DNA of 11,104 bases from Actinomycetes bacterium. GTDB taxonomy: Bacteria; Actinomycetota; Actinomycetes; Actinomycetales; Microbacteriaceae. Positions 1 through 6,063 of the stretch are shown one piece after another; within the stretch, counting starts at the first letter, position 1; each line of letters begins with the position of its first letter. The position numbers and the translations under genes were made by a program. The stretch is from positions 1 to 11,104 of the forward strand of contig JAEWKY010000141.1 of assembly GCA_023457615.1 (NCBI GenBank), read 5' to 3'. The notes beneath the pieces are model-generated. The model was not told the DNA's origin. It was given only the letters and a program-made list of their open reading frames with translations, and did no database searches.

Positions 1-730
1 CGTCGCGGGCTTCAAGGCCGCCGCGACGAGCTGGCGCTACCAGCTGCCGGTGCTCGCGAGCGCGGGCTACCGGGTGATCGCCTTCGACCGGCGCGGGCAC
101 GGCACCTCGGAGGCGCCGGCGCACGGCGCGACGATGCTGCGGCACGGCGCGGACCTGCGCGAGCTGCTCGAGCACCTCGCGCTCGACGACGCGGTGCTCG
201 TCGGGGGCTCGATGGGCGGCAACACGATCTGGGCGACGGTCGCGCAGTCGGGCACGGCGCGCATGGCCGGCATCGTGATCGTCGATCAGACCCCGCGGAT
301 GCTCAACGGCGACGGCTGGGAGCACGGCTTCTACGACTACGACGACGCCACGCGCGACACGGCGTTCGCGACCACGATCCCCGATCCGGGCCGGCACCCG
401 CTGCGCAGGAAGGGTCTCGTCCGCATCGTGCGGCTGCTGCGGGCGATGAGCGGCGGCGGAGGCGGCCGGGGCTTCACGGCGCCCGAGCTCGAGCTGCTGA
501 ACGATCACGCGAAGGCCGACTGGCGTGCCGCGATCGCGAGCGCCGACGTGCCCGTGCTGTTCGTCGCCGGGGCCGAGAGCGAGTTCTGGCCGGCGAGTCA
601 CGCCGCTGCGGCCGCCGCGCTCGCGCCGCGCGGGCGGAGCCTCGTGATCCCGCGCGACGGGCATCCCGCCAACATCGAGCAGCCGCGCGCGTTCAACGAC
701 GCGCTGCTCGGCTTCCTGCGCGAGCTCTGA
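1..730 (+). CDS. alpha/beta hydrolase, 5' end missing
   Basis: A serine hydrolase of the alpha/beta fold, substrate unknown. The reading frame is open from base 2 to the TGA at 728-730 and already encodes fold sequence at the window edge (VAGFKAAATSW, then YRVIAFDRRGHGTSE), so the true start lies upstream and the ATG/GTG codons near 50 are internal. The nucleophile elbow GGSMGG has its serine codon at 209-211. The catalytic histidine is probably the one in DGHPANIEQP (codon 662-664), and the acid is probably in the AGAESEFWP stretch after a late beta strand. Members with this layout are usually annotated as haloperoxidase-like or esterase-like, but nothing here fixes the reaction. It converges on the next gene with only 3 bases between stop codons and no hairpin between them. 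The family call is sure; the function is open. Confidence 0.9.
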   Translation, partial: VAGFKAAATSWRYQLPVLASAGYRVIAFDRRGHGTSEAPAHGATMLRHGADLRELLEHLALDDAVLVGGSMGGNTIWATVAQSGTARMAGIVIVDQTPRMLNGDGWEHGFYDYDDATRDTAFATTIPDPGRHPLRRKGLVRIVRLLRAMSGGGGGRGFTAPELELLNDHAKADWRAAIASADVPVLFVAGAESEFWPASHAAAAAALAPRGRSLVIPRDGHPANIEQPRAFNDALLGFLREL

Positions 731-733
731 CGC

Positions 734-2107
734 TCAGAACCCCTTGCCGGGGTTGAGCGTGCCGGCCGGGTCGAGGGCGTGCTTGATCGCGCGGTGCAGC
801 TCGAGCACGCGCGGCCCGAGCTCCGCGCGGGCGCCGGGCAGCTTGAGCAGTCCGACGCCGTGCTCGCCCGTCACGGTGCCGCCGAGGTCGCGGCAGTCGT
901 CGACGATGCGATCGAACGCGGTCTTCGCCCGGGCCCGCGCGGCGTCGTCGCCCTCGGGCGCGATGATGAGCGGGTGCAGGTTGCCGTCGCCCGCGTGCGC
1001 GATGTTGGCGATCACGACGTCGTGCTCGCGGGCCGTGGCCTGGATGCGCGCGAGCATCTCGGGGACGGCGGCGCGGGGCACGCAGACGTCCTCCGTGAGC
1101 ACGGGGCCGAGCCGCTCGAGCGCCGGGTACGCGAGCCGACGCGCGAGGAACAGCCGGTCGACCGTCTCGGGATCGGCTCCGCGCTCCACCCCGAGCGCCC
1201 CGGCCTCGGCGAAGATGGCGGACATCCGGTCGGCGAGCTCCGCGCCGACCGCGCCGGGCTGATCGACGGTCGCGAGCAGCAGCGCCTCGGCGGAGGAGTG
1301 CAGCCCGAGCCGCTGCCACTCCTCGACCGCCGTGAGGCACGTCCGGTCGATGAGCTCGAGCGCCGACGGCACGATCCCCGCGGCCGACACCGCCGCGACG
1401 GCCTCGCCCGCGGCGACGAGCGAGGGGAAGGCTCCGACGATCGCGCGCTCCTCCCGCCCGTCGAGGGGCAGCAGCCGCAGCGTGAGCTCGGTGATGATGC
1501 CGAGCGTGCCCTCGCTGCCGACGAGCAGGCCGACGAGGTCGTACCCCGTCACGCCCTTCGCGGTGCGACGCCCGAGCTCCACGACCTCTCCGTCGGCGAG
1601 CACCGCCGTCATCCCGAGCACGTAGTCGCGCGTGACGCCGTACTTGACGCAGCAGATCCCGCCGGCGTTCGTCGCGGCGTTGCCGCCGATCGTCGAGATC
1701 CGGTAGCTCGCGGGATCGGGCGGGTACCAGAGCCCGTGCTCGGCGACCGCCCGGCGCAGGGTGTCGTTGAGCACCCCCGCCTCGGCGACGACGAGCCGCT
1801 CGCGCGCGTCGACCTCGCGGATCGCCGTCATCCGTTCGAGCGACACGACGACGCTGCCGGCGGTCGCGTTCGCCCCGCCCGAGAGCCCCGTGCCCGCGCC
1901 GCGCGCGATGACGGTCGCCCCGGTGGCCGCCGCGGCGCGCACGACGGCGGCGACCTCCTGCGTCGACTCGACGAGCGCGACGGCGAGCGGCGGCGCCGAG
2001 TCGGCCCACTCCGCGTCGTCGTGCCGGTAGCGCTCGAGCGCCGGCGGATCGGTGAGCAGCTGGTCGGCGCGCAGGGTCTCGCGCAGGCGGAGGACGACGT
2101 CGTGCAT
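734..2107 (-). CDS. GlcD-like FAD-binding 2-hydroxyacid dehydrogenase (D-lactate/glycolate type)
   Basis: A 457-residue flavoprotein of the VAO/GlcD family, which oxidises 2-hydroxyacids such as D-lactate, glycolate or D-2-hydroxyglutarate to 2-oxoacids. The N-terminal FAD-binding domain (about 35-215) shows the pyrophosphate loop ARGAGTGLSGG (68-78) and the IGGNAATNAGG and GSEGTLGIITELTL stretches. The C-terminal FAD-oxidase domain has HAGDGNLHP (371-379) and GEHGVG (414-419); in related enzymes the two histidines and the glutamate hold a metal. It ends in the typical DPAGTLNPGKGF. Length is normal for a single-subunit member. The ATG at 2107 is chosen because homology begins right after it and a -10 element sits 8 bases before it; the frame stays open upstream without meaningful sequence. 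Divergent from the G6PDH-like gene. No iron-sulfur GlcF or LldG partner is adjacent, so the electron acceptor and exact substrate are unknown. Confidence 0.92.
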   Translation of the reverse strand: MHDVVLRLRETLRADQLLTDPPALERYRHDDAEWADSAPPLAVALVESTQEVAAVVRAAAATGATVIARGAGTGLSGGANATAGSVVVSLERMTAIREVDARERLVVAEAGVLNDTLRRAVAEHGLWYPPDPASYRISTIGGNAATNAGGICCVKYGVTRDYVLGMTAVLADGEVVELGRRTAKGVTGYDLVGLLVGSEGTLGIITELTLRLLPLDGREERAIVGAFPSLVAAGEAVAAVSAAGIVPSALELIDRTCLTAVEEWQRLGLHSSAEALLLATVDQPGAVGAELADRMSAIFAEAGALGVERGADPETVDRLFLARRLAYPALERLGPVLTEDVCVPRAAVPEMLARIQATAREHDVVIANIAHAGDGNLHPLIIAPEGDDAARARAKTAFDRIVDDCRDLGGTVTGEHGVGLLKLPGARAELGPRVLELHRAIKHALDPAGTLNPGKGF

Positions 2108-2121
2108 GGGCTTCGAGGGTA
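2108..2121 (-). promoter_or_regulatory. leaderless promoter of the GlcD-like gene
   Basis: Read on the minus strand, TACCCT (2121 to 2116) matches TAnnnT and is followed by 8 bases and then the ATG at 2107. A transcript from it would start at or next to the start codon. No Shine-Dalgarno sequence is present and no convincing -35 is visible; it would fall in the neighbouring coding region. Inferred from spacing only. Confidence 0.55.
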
Positions 2122-2128
2122 CCGCCGC

Positions 2129-2141
2129 TAGCCTCGAACCC
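2129..2141 (+). promoter_or_regulatory. leaderless promoter of the G6PDH-like gene
   Basis: TAGCCT at 2129-2134 is followed by 7 bases and then the GTG at 2142. This spacing puts the transcription start at the start codon. No ribosome binding site precedes the GTG, which supports leaderless expression. No clear -35 is seen. Confidence 0.55.
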
Positions 2142-3500
2142 GTGGCCGCACCGATCGAGACGCTCGTCATCCTCGGCGCCGGGGGAGACCTCACCTCGCG
2201 CCTGCTGCTCCCGGGACTCGCCTCGCTCCTCGGCTCGACCCGCGGCAGCGACATCCGGCTGATCGGCGTCGACCGCGACCCGATGACGGATGCCGCCTGG
2301 TCGCGCCGGGTGGCGAAGGCGTTCGGGAAGGCCGGCGGCGACCGCGGCGCCGCGATGATCGCGTCGACCCGCTACCTCCAGGCCGACGTCACCGACGTCG
2401 AGGCGCTGCGGCGCGTGTTCGACGCCGCGACGGGCCGCGTCGCGCTCTACTTCGCCCTGCCGCCGGCCGTCACCGTGCTGGCGTGCACGACCCTCGCGAC
2501 GATCGACCTGCCCGAGGGCGTCGTGCTCGCGATCGAGAAGCCGTTCGGCACCGACCTCGCGTCGGCGACGGCGCTCAACCGGCTGCTCCAGCAGCTCGTG
2601 CCCGAGGAGCAGGTGTTCCGCGTCGACCACTTCCTCGGCAAGTCGACCGTCATCAACCTGATCGGGCTGCGCTTCGCGAACCGCATCTTCGAGCCGCTGC
2701 TCTCGGCGCAGAACGTGAGCCACGTCGAGATCCGCATCGAGGAGGATCTCGCGCTCGAGGGCCGCGCCGGCTACTACGACCGGGCCGGGGCGCTCATGGA
2801 CATGATCCAGAGCCACCTGCTGCTCGTGCTCGCGCTCGCGACGATGGAGCCGCCCGCGACCGTCGGCTCCGAGGACCTGCGCGGCGCGATGGCCCAGGTG
2901 CTGCGCGCGACACGGGCGTGGAAGCGGGACGGCACCGAGAGCCGCCGGGCGCGCTATACGGCGGGCACGATCGGGCGCCGCAAGCTGCCCGCCTACACGT
3001 CCGAGGAGGGCGTCGACCGCGCGCGCGGCACCGAGACGCTCGCGGAGATGACGGTCACGATCGACAACTGGCGCTGGGCCGGGGTGCCGTTCCTGCTGCG
3101 GTCGGGCAAGGCGATCGGGGAGCCGCGCCAGGAGGTCGTCTTCACCTTCCGGGACGTGCCGCATCTGCCGACCGGGTTCTCGGGACCGTCCCGTCAGGCG
3201 CAGCTGCGCATCGGGATCAAGCCGGCCGTCATGTCGCTCGACCTCGTGACCAACGGCTTCGCCGATCCGTTCGACCTCGAGTGCGACACGCTCGACGCGG
3301 AGTTCCCGGGCTCGGAGCTCTCCGCCTACGGCGAGGTGCTCGCCGAGCTGCTCGAGGGCGATCCGACGCTCTCGGTGCGCGGCGACATCGCCGAGGAGTG
3401 CTGGCGCATCGTCGCACCCGTGCTCGCCGCCTGGCGCAAGGACAAGGTGCCGCTCGACACGTACGCCGCGGGAACGCGCGGCCCGAGGTCCTGGCGTTAG
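2142..3500 (+). CDS. glucose-6-phosphate dehydrogenase-like protein
   Basis: A 452-residue member of the glucose-6-phosphate dehydrogenase family, which oxidises glucose 6-phosphate to 6-phosphogluconolactone with NAD(P)+. The N-terminal Rossmann domain carries GAGGDLTSR (12-20), the family's GxxGDLxxR; EKPFG is at 132-136. The active-site segment reads RVDHFLGKS (160-168), where classical enzymes have RIDHYLGKE. The second conserved histidine is in MIQSH (221-225) instead of the usual QNH. A substrate-binding-like LRSGKAI follows at 319-325. The catalytic Asp-His pair is therefore kept but flanking residues differ. Length is somewhat short for the family (about 480-515). The GTG at 2142 is chosen from homology and the -10 spacing. 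It is not next to opcA, pgl or transaldolase genes, so this may be a second, divergent paralogue; it is not given the symbol zwf for that reason. Confidence 0.85.
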   Translation: MAAPIETLVILGAGGDLTSRLLLPGLASLLGSTRGSDIRLIGVDRDPMTDAAWSRRVAKAFGKAGGDRGAAMIASTRYLQADVTDVEALRRVFDAATGRVALYFALPPAVTVLACTTLATIDLPEGVVLAIEKPFGTDLASATALNRLLQQLVPEEQVFRVDHFLGKSTVINLIGLRFANRIFEPLLSAQNVSHVEIRIEEDLALEGRAGYYDRAGALMDMIQSHLLLVLALATMEPPATVGSEDLRGAMAQVLRATRAWKRDGTESRRARYTAGTIGRRKLPAYTSEEGVDRARGTETLAEMTVTIDNWRWAGVPFLLRSGKAIGEPRQEVVFTFRDVPHLPTGFSGPSRQAQLRIGIKPAVMSLDLVTNGFADPFDLECDTLDAEFPGSELSAYGEVLAELLEGDPTLSVRGDIAEECWRIVAPVLAAWRKDKVPLDTYAAGTRGPRSWR

Positions 3501-3517
3501 CCGAGCAGACCTCTCAC

Positions 3518-3535
3518 GACCGGCACCCGCCGGTC
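3518..3535. terminator. hairpin between convergent genes
   Basis: GACCGGC (3518-3524) and GCCGGTC (3529-3535) form a perfect 7-bp GC-rich stem with the loop ACCC. It lies 17 bases after the G6PDH-like stop and 34 bases from the convergent VOC stop. There is no T-tract on either side, so it would be a non-classical, possibly bidirectional terminator. The rest of the 69-base gap shows nothing else. Confidence 0.45.
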
Positions 3536-3569
3536 CGCGCCGACCTGGTGCGGCACGGTGCGGGGGGCG

Positions 3570-4334
3570 TCACGGGGCCCTCTCCGGCAGGCGGATGATC
3601 GTGAACAGGGTGCCGAGCGGATCGGTCGCGTGCACGAGCCGGCCGAACGGGGTGTCGACGAGCTCGTCGAGGAGCGACCCGCCGAGCTCGCGGATGCGGG
3701 CCGCCGCGGCGTCGGCGTCGTCGACGGCGAAGTACGGCATCCACATCGACTCGTCGGTGAGGTCGCTGCGGGTCGCGTCGTAGATGCCCGCCTGCGCGGT
3801 GCCGGGCGGCCCGTTCGCGACCATGCGGAACCCGTCGGAGTCGCCCATCGACACCGGGCGCCAGCCGGCGACCTCCGCGTAGAACGGCACGGCGGCGGCG
3901 AAGTCGGAGGTGTGCAGCTCGAACCAGGTGGGCGCGCCCGGCACGTCCTCCGCCTCGAACCCGGGATGCAACTCGGGCTCCCAGAAGCCGACGCGCGCGC
4001 CGCTCGGGTCGGTCGCGATCGCCATCATCGCGAGATCGCGCACCACCGACGGCGCGAGCTCGAGGCGACCGCCGTGCGCGGGCACCGCGGTCGCCGTGGC
4101 GACGACGTCGTCGGTGCGCAGGTAGACGACCCACCCGTCCTCGGGCAGGGGCACGATGCGGGCGACGCGGGCGCGGTCGAGGTGCATCGTCGTGCCGCCG
4201 TCGAGCGTCTCGCGCGTGGCGTCGGGCGTCCAGCCGAAGAGTCCCGTGTAGAACGCGACCGACCGGTCGAAATCCGTCGTCGTCAGCTCGAGCCAGACCG
4301 GCTCGCCGGGGAGTCGCTCGGCACCGGTCACCAT
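3570..4334 (-). CDS. two-domain VOC (glyoxalase-fold) family protein
   Basis: A 254-residue protein made of two tandem vicinal-oxygen-chelate domains. Domain 1 (about 10-120) starts PVWLELTTTDFDRSVAFYTGLFGW and domain 2 (about 134-250) starts with the parallel TWFELHTSDFAAAVPFY. Each ends in a D-P-x-G-type strand (TDPSGARVGFWEP; TDPLGTLFTIIRLP). Size and layout resemble the mycobacterial 27-kDa antigen Cfp30B (Rv0577). Members of the superfamily include glyoxalases, dioxygenases and resistance proteins, so the reaction cannot be named. The ATG at 4334 is only 3 bases after a TAGGGT -10 element; the GTG one codon later (4331) would fit a leaderless start, and the difference is one residue. It follows the creatininase gene on the same strand after 62 bases and probably has its own promoter. 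Its stop faces the G6PDH-like gene. Confidence 0.88.
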   Translation of the reverse strand: MVTGAERLPGEPVWLELTTTDFDRSVAFYTGLFGWTPDATRETLDGGTTMHLDRARVARIVPLPEDGWVVYLRTDDVVATATAVPAHGGRLELAPSVVRDLAMMAIATDPSGARVGFWEPELHPGFEAEDVPGAPTWFELHTSDFAAAVPFYAEVAGWRPVSMGDSDGFRMVANGPPGTAQAGIYDATRSDLTDESMWMPYFAVDDADAAAARIRELGGSLLDELVDTPFGRLVHATDPLGTLFTIIRLPERAP

Positions 4335-4337
4335 CCG

Positions 4338-4343
4338 ACCCTA
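4338..4343 (-). promoter_or_regulatory. -10 element before the VOC gene
   Basis: TAGGGT on the minus strand, 3 bases before the ATG at 4334 and 6 before the GTG at 4331. The spacing favours a transcript beginning near the GTG. No -35 is recognisable at 17-18 bases. It could also be chance in GC-rich sequence, with AGGG serving as a poor ribosome binding site. Confidence 0.4.
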
Positions 4344-4396
4344 CGCTCCGCGGCTCGGCCCACCGCGATCCGTCCGCCGTCGGCCGGGATCCCCCG

Positions 4397-5143
4397 TCAG
4401 CTCCTCGCGCCGAAGTGGGCGACGAGGGTGTCGACCCAGGCGGACAGGTGGCGCTCGCCGCGAGCCGCGGTGGCGGAGGTGGGGTCGCCGAGCACGCCGT
4501 TCGCCGCGAGGCTCGCGGTGCCGTCGCGGAACAGCCGTTCGGCGGCCGCGGCGTCGAACGGCTCGACGAAACCGGGCTCGGCGGCCTCCATCCGCACGAG
4601 CTCGGGATGCAGCGCGAGCATGATCGACGTCTCCCACTCGCCCGCGTGGGCGCCGCTCGCCTCGGGCGGGATGCCGTCGAGCGCCGACACGAGCGCGAAC
4701 ACGTCGAGGAACGCCTCGAGGTCGCTGAACGGGACGAACTCGGTCGCGCCGATCCGCCCGCCGACCTCGGCCGAGAGTCGCGCGAGGGGTGCGAAGTTGC
4801 CGCCGTGGCCGGAGAGCACGAAGACCCGCCGGATGCCGTGGGCGCCGAGGCTCTCGACGCACGCGCGCACCTGCTCCTGGAACGTGCGCTCGGTGATCGA
4901 GAGGGTGCCCGGGAAGGAGGCGTGGTGGGTCGAGACGCCGAGGGGCAGGGTCGGTCCGAGCAGCAGGTGCGGCATCCGCTCGGCGACCCGGCGTGACGTC
5001 TCGGTCGCGATGAGGGCGTCGGTCGCGAGGGGGAGGTGCGGGCCGTGCTGCTCGATCGCCCCGACCGCGATCACGGCGGAGGTGCGGCCCTCGGCCACCG
5101 CGCGCTCGACGTCCGGCCACGTCATCGTGGAGAGGGTCGTCAT
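4397..5143 (-). CDS. creatininase-family amidohydrolase
   Basis: A 248-residue protein of the creatininase family, metal-dependent amidohydrolases that open cyclic amides or cleave formamides and peptides. Likely metal ligands are Glu31, His33 and Asp42 in GAIEQHGPHLPLATDAL and His113 in LSGHGGN (110-116). HAGEWETS (166-173) carries the conserved glutamates near the active site. Pseudomonas creatininase has GHYEN at the GHGGN position, so this is one of the broad GHGGN members, such as MftE-like or formylpyrimidine deformylase-like proteins, not a proven creatininase. No mycofactocin or riboflavin/deazaflavin genes are nearby to support those roles. Its ATG shares the ATGA overlap at 5140-5143 with the end of the RpiR gene, so the two are co-transcribed and probably translationally coupled. 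The regulator probably controls this enzyme's pathway. Confidence 0.9.
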   Translation of the reverse strand: MTTLSTMTWPDVERAVAEGRTSAVIAVGAIEQHGPHLPLATDALIATETSRRVAERMPHLLLGPTLPLGVSTHHASFPGTLSITERTFQEQVRACVESLGAHGIRRVFVLSGHGGNFAPLARLSAEVGGRIGATEFVPFSDLEAFLDVFALVSALDGIPPEASGAHAGEWETSIMLALHPELVRMEAAEPGFVEPFDAAAAERLFRDGTASLAANGVLGDPTSATAARGERHLSAWVDTLVAHFGARS

Positions 5144-5973
5144 CCCATGACGTCCATCTCGGTCCAGATGCGCTCGGACCGCCGGATCGCGTTCCTGGTG
5201 TGCTCCGGGTCGAGCAGGCCGAGCTCGGTGCAGATCGCATTGGCGACGACGATCGCCGGGGCGAGCGTGGGGAAGTAGGCGCCGCCCTCGGACGGCACGG
5301 TGAGCACGTGCGTCGCGGGGCGCGTGAGCTCGGTGCTCGGGTGGTCGGAGACCACGACGACCGTCGCGCCCCGGGACCGCGCGGCCTTCGCGGCGCGCTT
5401 CATGCCCTCGTAGAGCCGCCAGAAGTCGAAGACGACGACGACGTCGCCCTCGGTCAGCCGGGCGATCGCGTTCGAGAGGGTGCCGGGCTCGGAGAGGTGC
5501 GCGGCGGGGTAGCCCGCGAGCGAGCAGTTGCTCGCGAAGATGTGGGCGACCGCGGCGAAGCTGCCCCCGCCGATCGCGAGACGCGTGCCGGCCGAGGCGA
5601 GCGCGGCGACGACGGACGAGCAGACGCCCGCGTCGACGTCGAGCAGTCCGAGCGCGCGGCGGTCGGCCTCGATCGAGCGCTCGACCGGTCCCGACGCCGC
5701 GTCGCCCGAGTGGCGGTCGGCGATCTCGACGAGGGTCAGGCTCTTGAGGTAGCGGGCGCGCAGTTCCTCCTGCAGTCCGGGCCAGCCCGTGAACCCGAGA
5801 CCCTGCGCGATGCGGGTGACGTTCGACGCGTCGATGCCGGCGAGCTCGGCGACCTGCGCGGCGCTCGAGTACGACGCGCGGTCGGGCTGCGACACGAGCG
5901 TGCGCAGCAGGTGCACGCCCGCGCGCGTCGTGCCCCGCGCCTCGAGCTCGCGCGTCCACAGCTCGACCGACAT
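5140..5973 (-). CDS. MurR/RpiR-family transcriptional regulator with SIS domain
   Basis: A 277-residue regulator. The N-terminal helix-turn-helix of the RpiR type spans about 10-80; SSAAQVAELAGIDASNVTRIAQGLGF (36-61) contains the recognition helix, and the partner segment GWPGLQEELRARYLKS follows. The C-terminal SIS domain (about 115-255) shows LAIGGGSFAAVAHIFA (132-147), the stretch EGDVVVVFDF (175-184) and ATVVVVSDHPSTEL (203-216). SIS domains of this family usually bind phosphosugars, but related members respond to other ligands. Length is normal. The ATG at 5973 is supported by a promoter whose -10 ends 7 bases upstream and by homology beginning there. It overlaps the creatininase gene by 4 bases and is divergent from the DJ-1/PfpI gene, so it may control both sides. 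Its ligand cannot be deduced. Confidence 0.93.
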   Translation of the reverse strand: MSVELWTRELEARGTTRAGVHLLRTLVSQPDRASYSSAAQVAELAGIDASNVTRIAQGLGFTGWPGLQEELRARYLKSLTLVEIADRHSGDAASGPVERSIEADRRALGLLDVDAGVCSSVVAALASAGTRLAIGGGSFAAVAHIFASNCSLAGYPAAHLSEPGTLSNAIARLTEGDVVVVFDFWRLYEGMKRAAKAARSRGATVVVVSDHPSTELTRPATHVLTVPSEGGAYFPTLAPAIVVANAICTELGLLDPEHTRNAIRRSERIWTEMDVMG

Positions 5974-5980
5974 GGCTCGA

Positions 5981-6010
5981 ACGCTAGTGCAGTGAATCCT
6001 GAAATTGCAA
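5981..6010 (-). promoter_or_regulatory. promoter of the RpiR-creatininase operon
   Basis: On the minus strand TTGCAA (6010 to 6005), an 18-base spacer, then TAGCGT (5986 to 5981). Seven bases separate the -10 from the ATG at 5973, predicting a leaderless mRNA. Only a weak purine stretch (CGAG) precedes the start, so no strong ribosome binding site competes with this reading. Confidence 0.65.
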
Positions 6011-6034
6011 TGGATCGCCGGAAAGCTTGAATCC
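5993..6034. promoter_or_regulatory. candidate operator region between the divergent promoters
   Basis: This stretch is clearly less GC-rich than the surrounding genes. It holds an 8-bp perfect palindrome ATTGCAAT (6004-6011), which overlaps the regulator's -35, and a direct repeat TGAATCC (5993-5999 and 6028-6034), whose second copy overlaps the -35 of the DJ-1 gene. RpiR-family regulators often bind AT-richer inverted repeats next to their own gene, so binding here is plausible. No long symmetric operator is visible. Confidence 0.45.
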
Positions 6035-6055
6035 CGGGTCGATCGGTCGTAGGGT
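6027..6055 (+). promoter_or_regulatory. promoter of the DJ-1/PfpI-hydrolase operon
   Basis: TTGAAT (6027-6032), exactly 17 bases, then TAGGGT (6050-6055). Eight bases separate the -10 from the ATG at 6064, again predicting a leaderless or nearly leaderless mRNA. The AGGG inside the -10 could alternatively act as a weak ribosome binding site if transcription starts further upstream. Confidence 0.65.
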
Positions 6056-6063
6056 CGCGTCCC

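Larger units (their letters stand above)
2108..2141. repeat. imperfect inverted repeat filling the divergent gap
   Basis: The left arm (2108-2121, GGGCTTCGAGGGTA) and right arm (2129-2141, TAGCCTCGAACCC) pair at 12 of 13 positions with one bulged base, around a 7-base centre. Together they occupy the whole gap between the two start codons. Each arm includes a -10 element, so the repeat may simply be two mirrored promoters, or an operator for a regulator acting on both genes. Confidence 0.6.

Noticed and set aside
693..3164. An 823-codon open frame on the minus strand spanning the GlcD-like gene and much of the G6PDH-like gene.
   Set aside because: Its product is arginine-, alanine- and histidine-rich low-complexity sequence, as expected from the shadow of GC-rich genes. 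Two clear protein families are encoded in other frames over the same span.
4335..4396. A terminator between the creatininase and VOC genes.
   Set aside because: Only short GGCC-type matches are present; no stable stem with a T-tract could be drawn.
4397..5143. Naming the creatininase-family gene mftE or a true creatinine amidohydrolase.
   Set aside because: No other mycofactocin genes are present and the GHGGN motif differs from characterised creatininase, so only the family is assigned.
3558..5150. A 530-codon plus-strand open frame opposite the VOC and creatininase genes.
   Set aside because: Composition is Arg/Ala/Ser-rich with no recognisable domain, and the opposite strand carries two complete conserved proteins.
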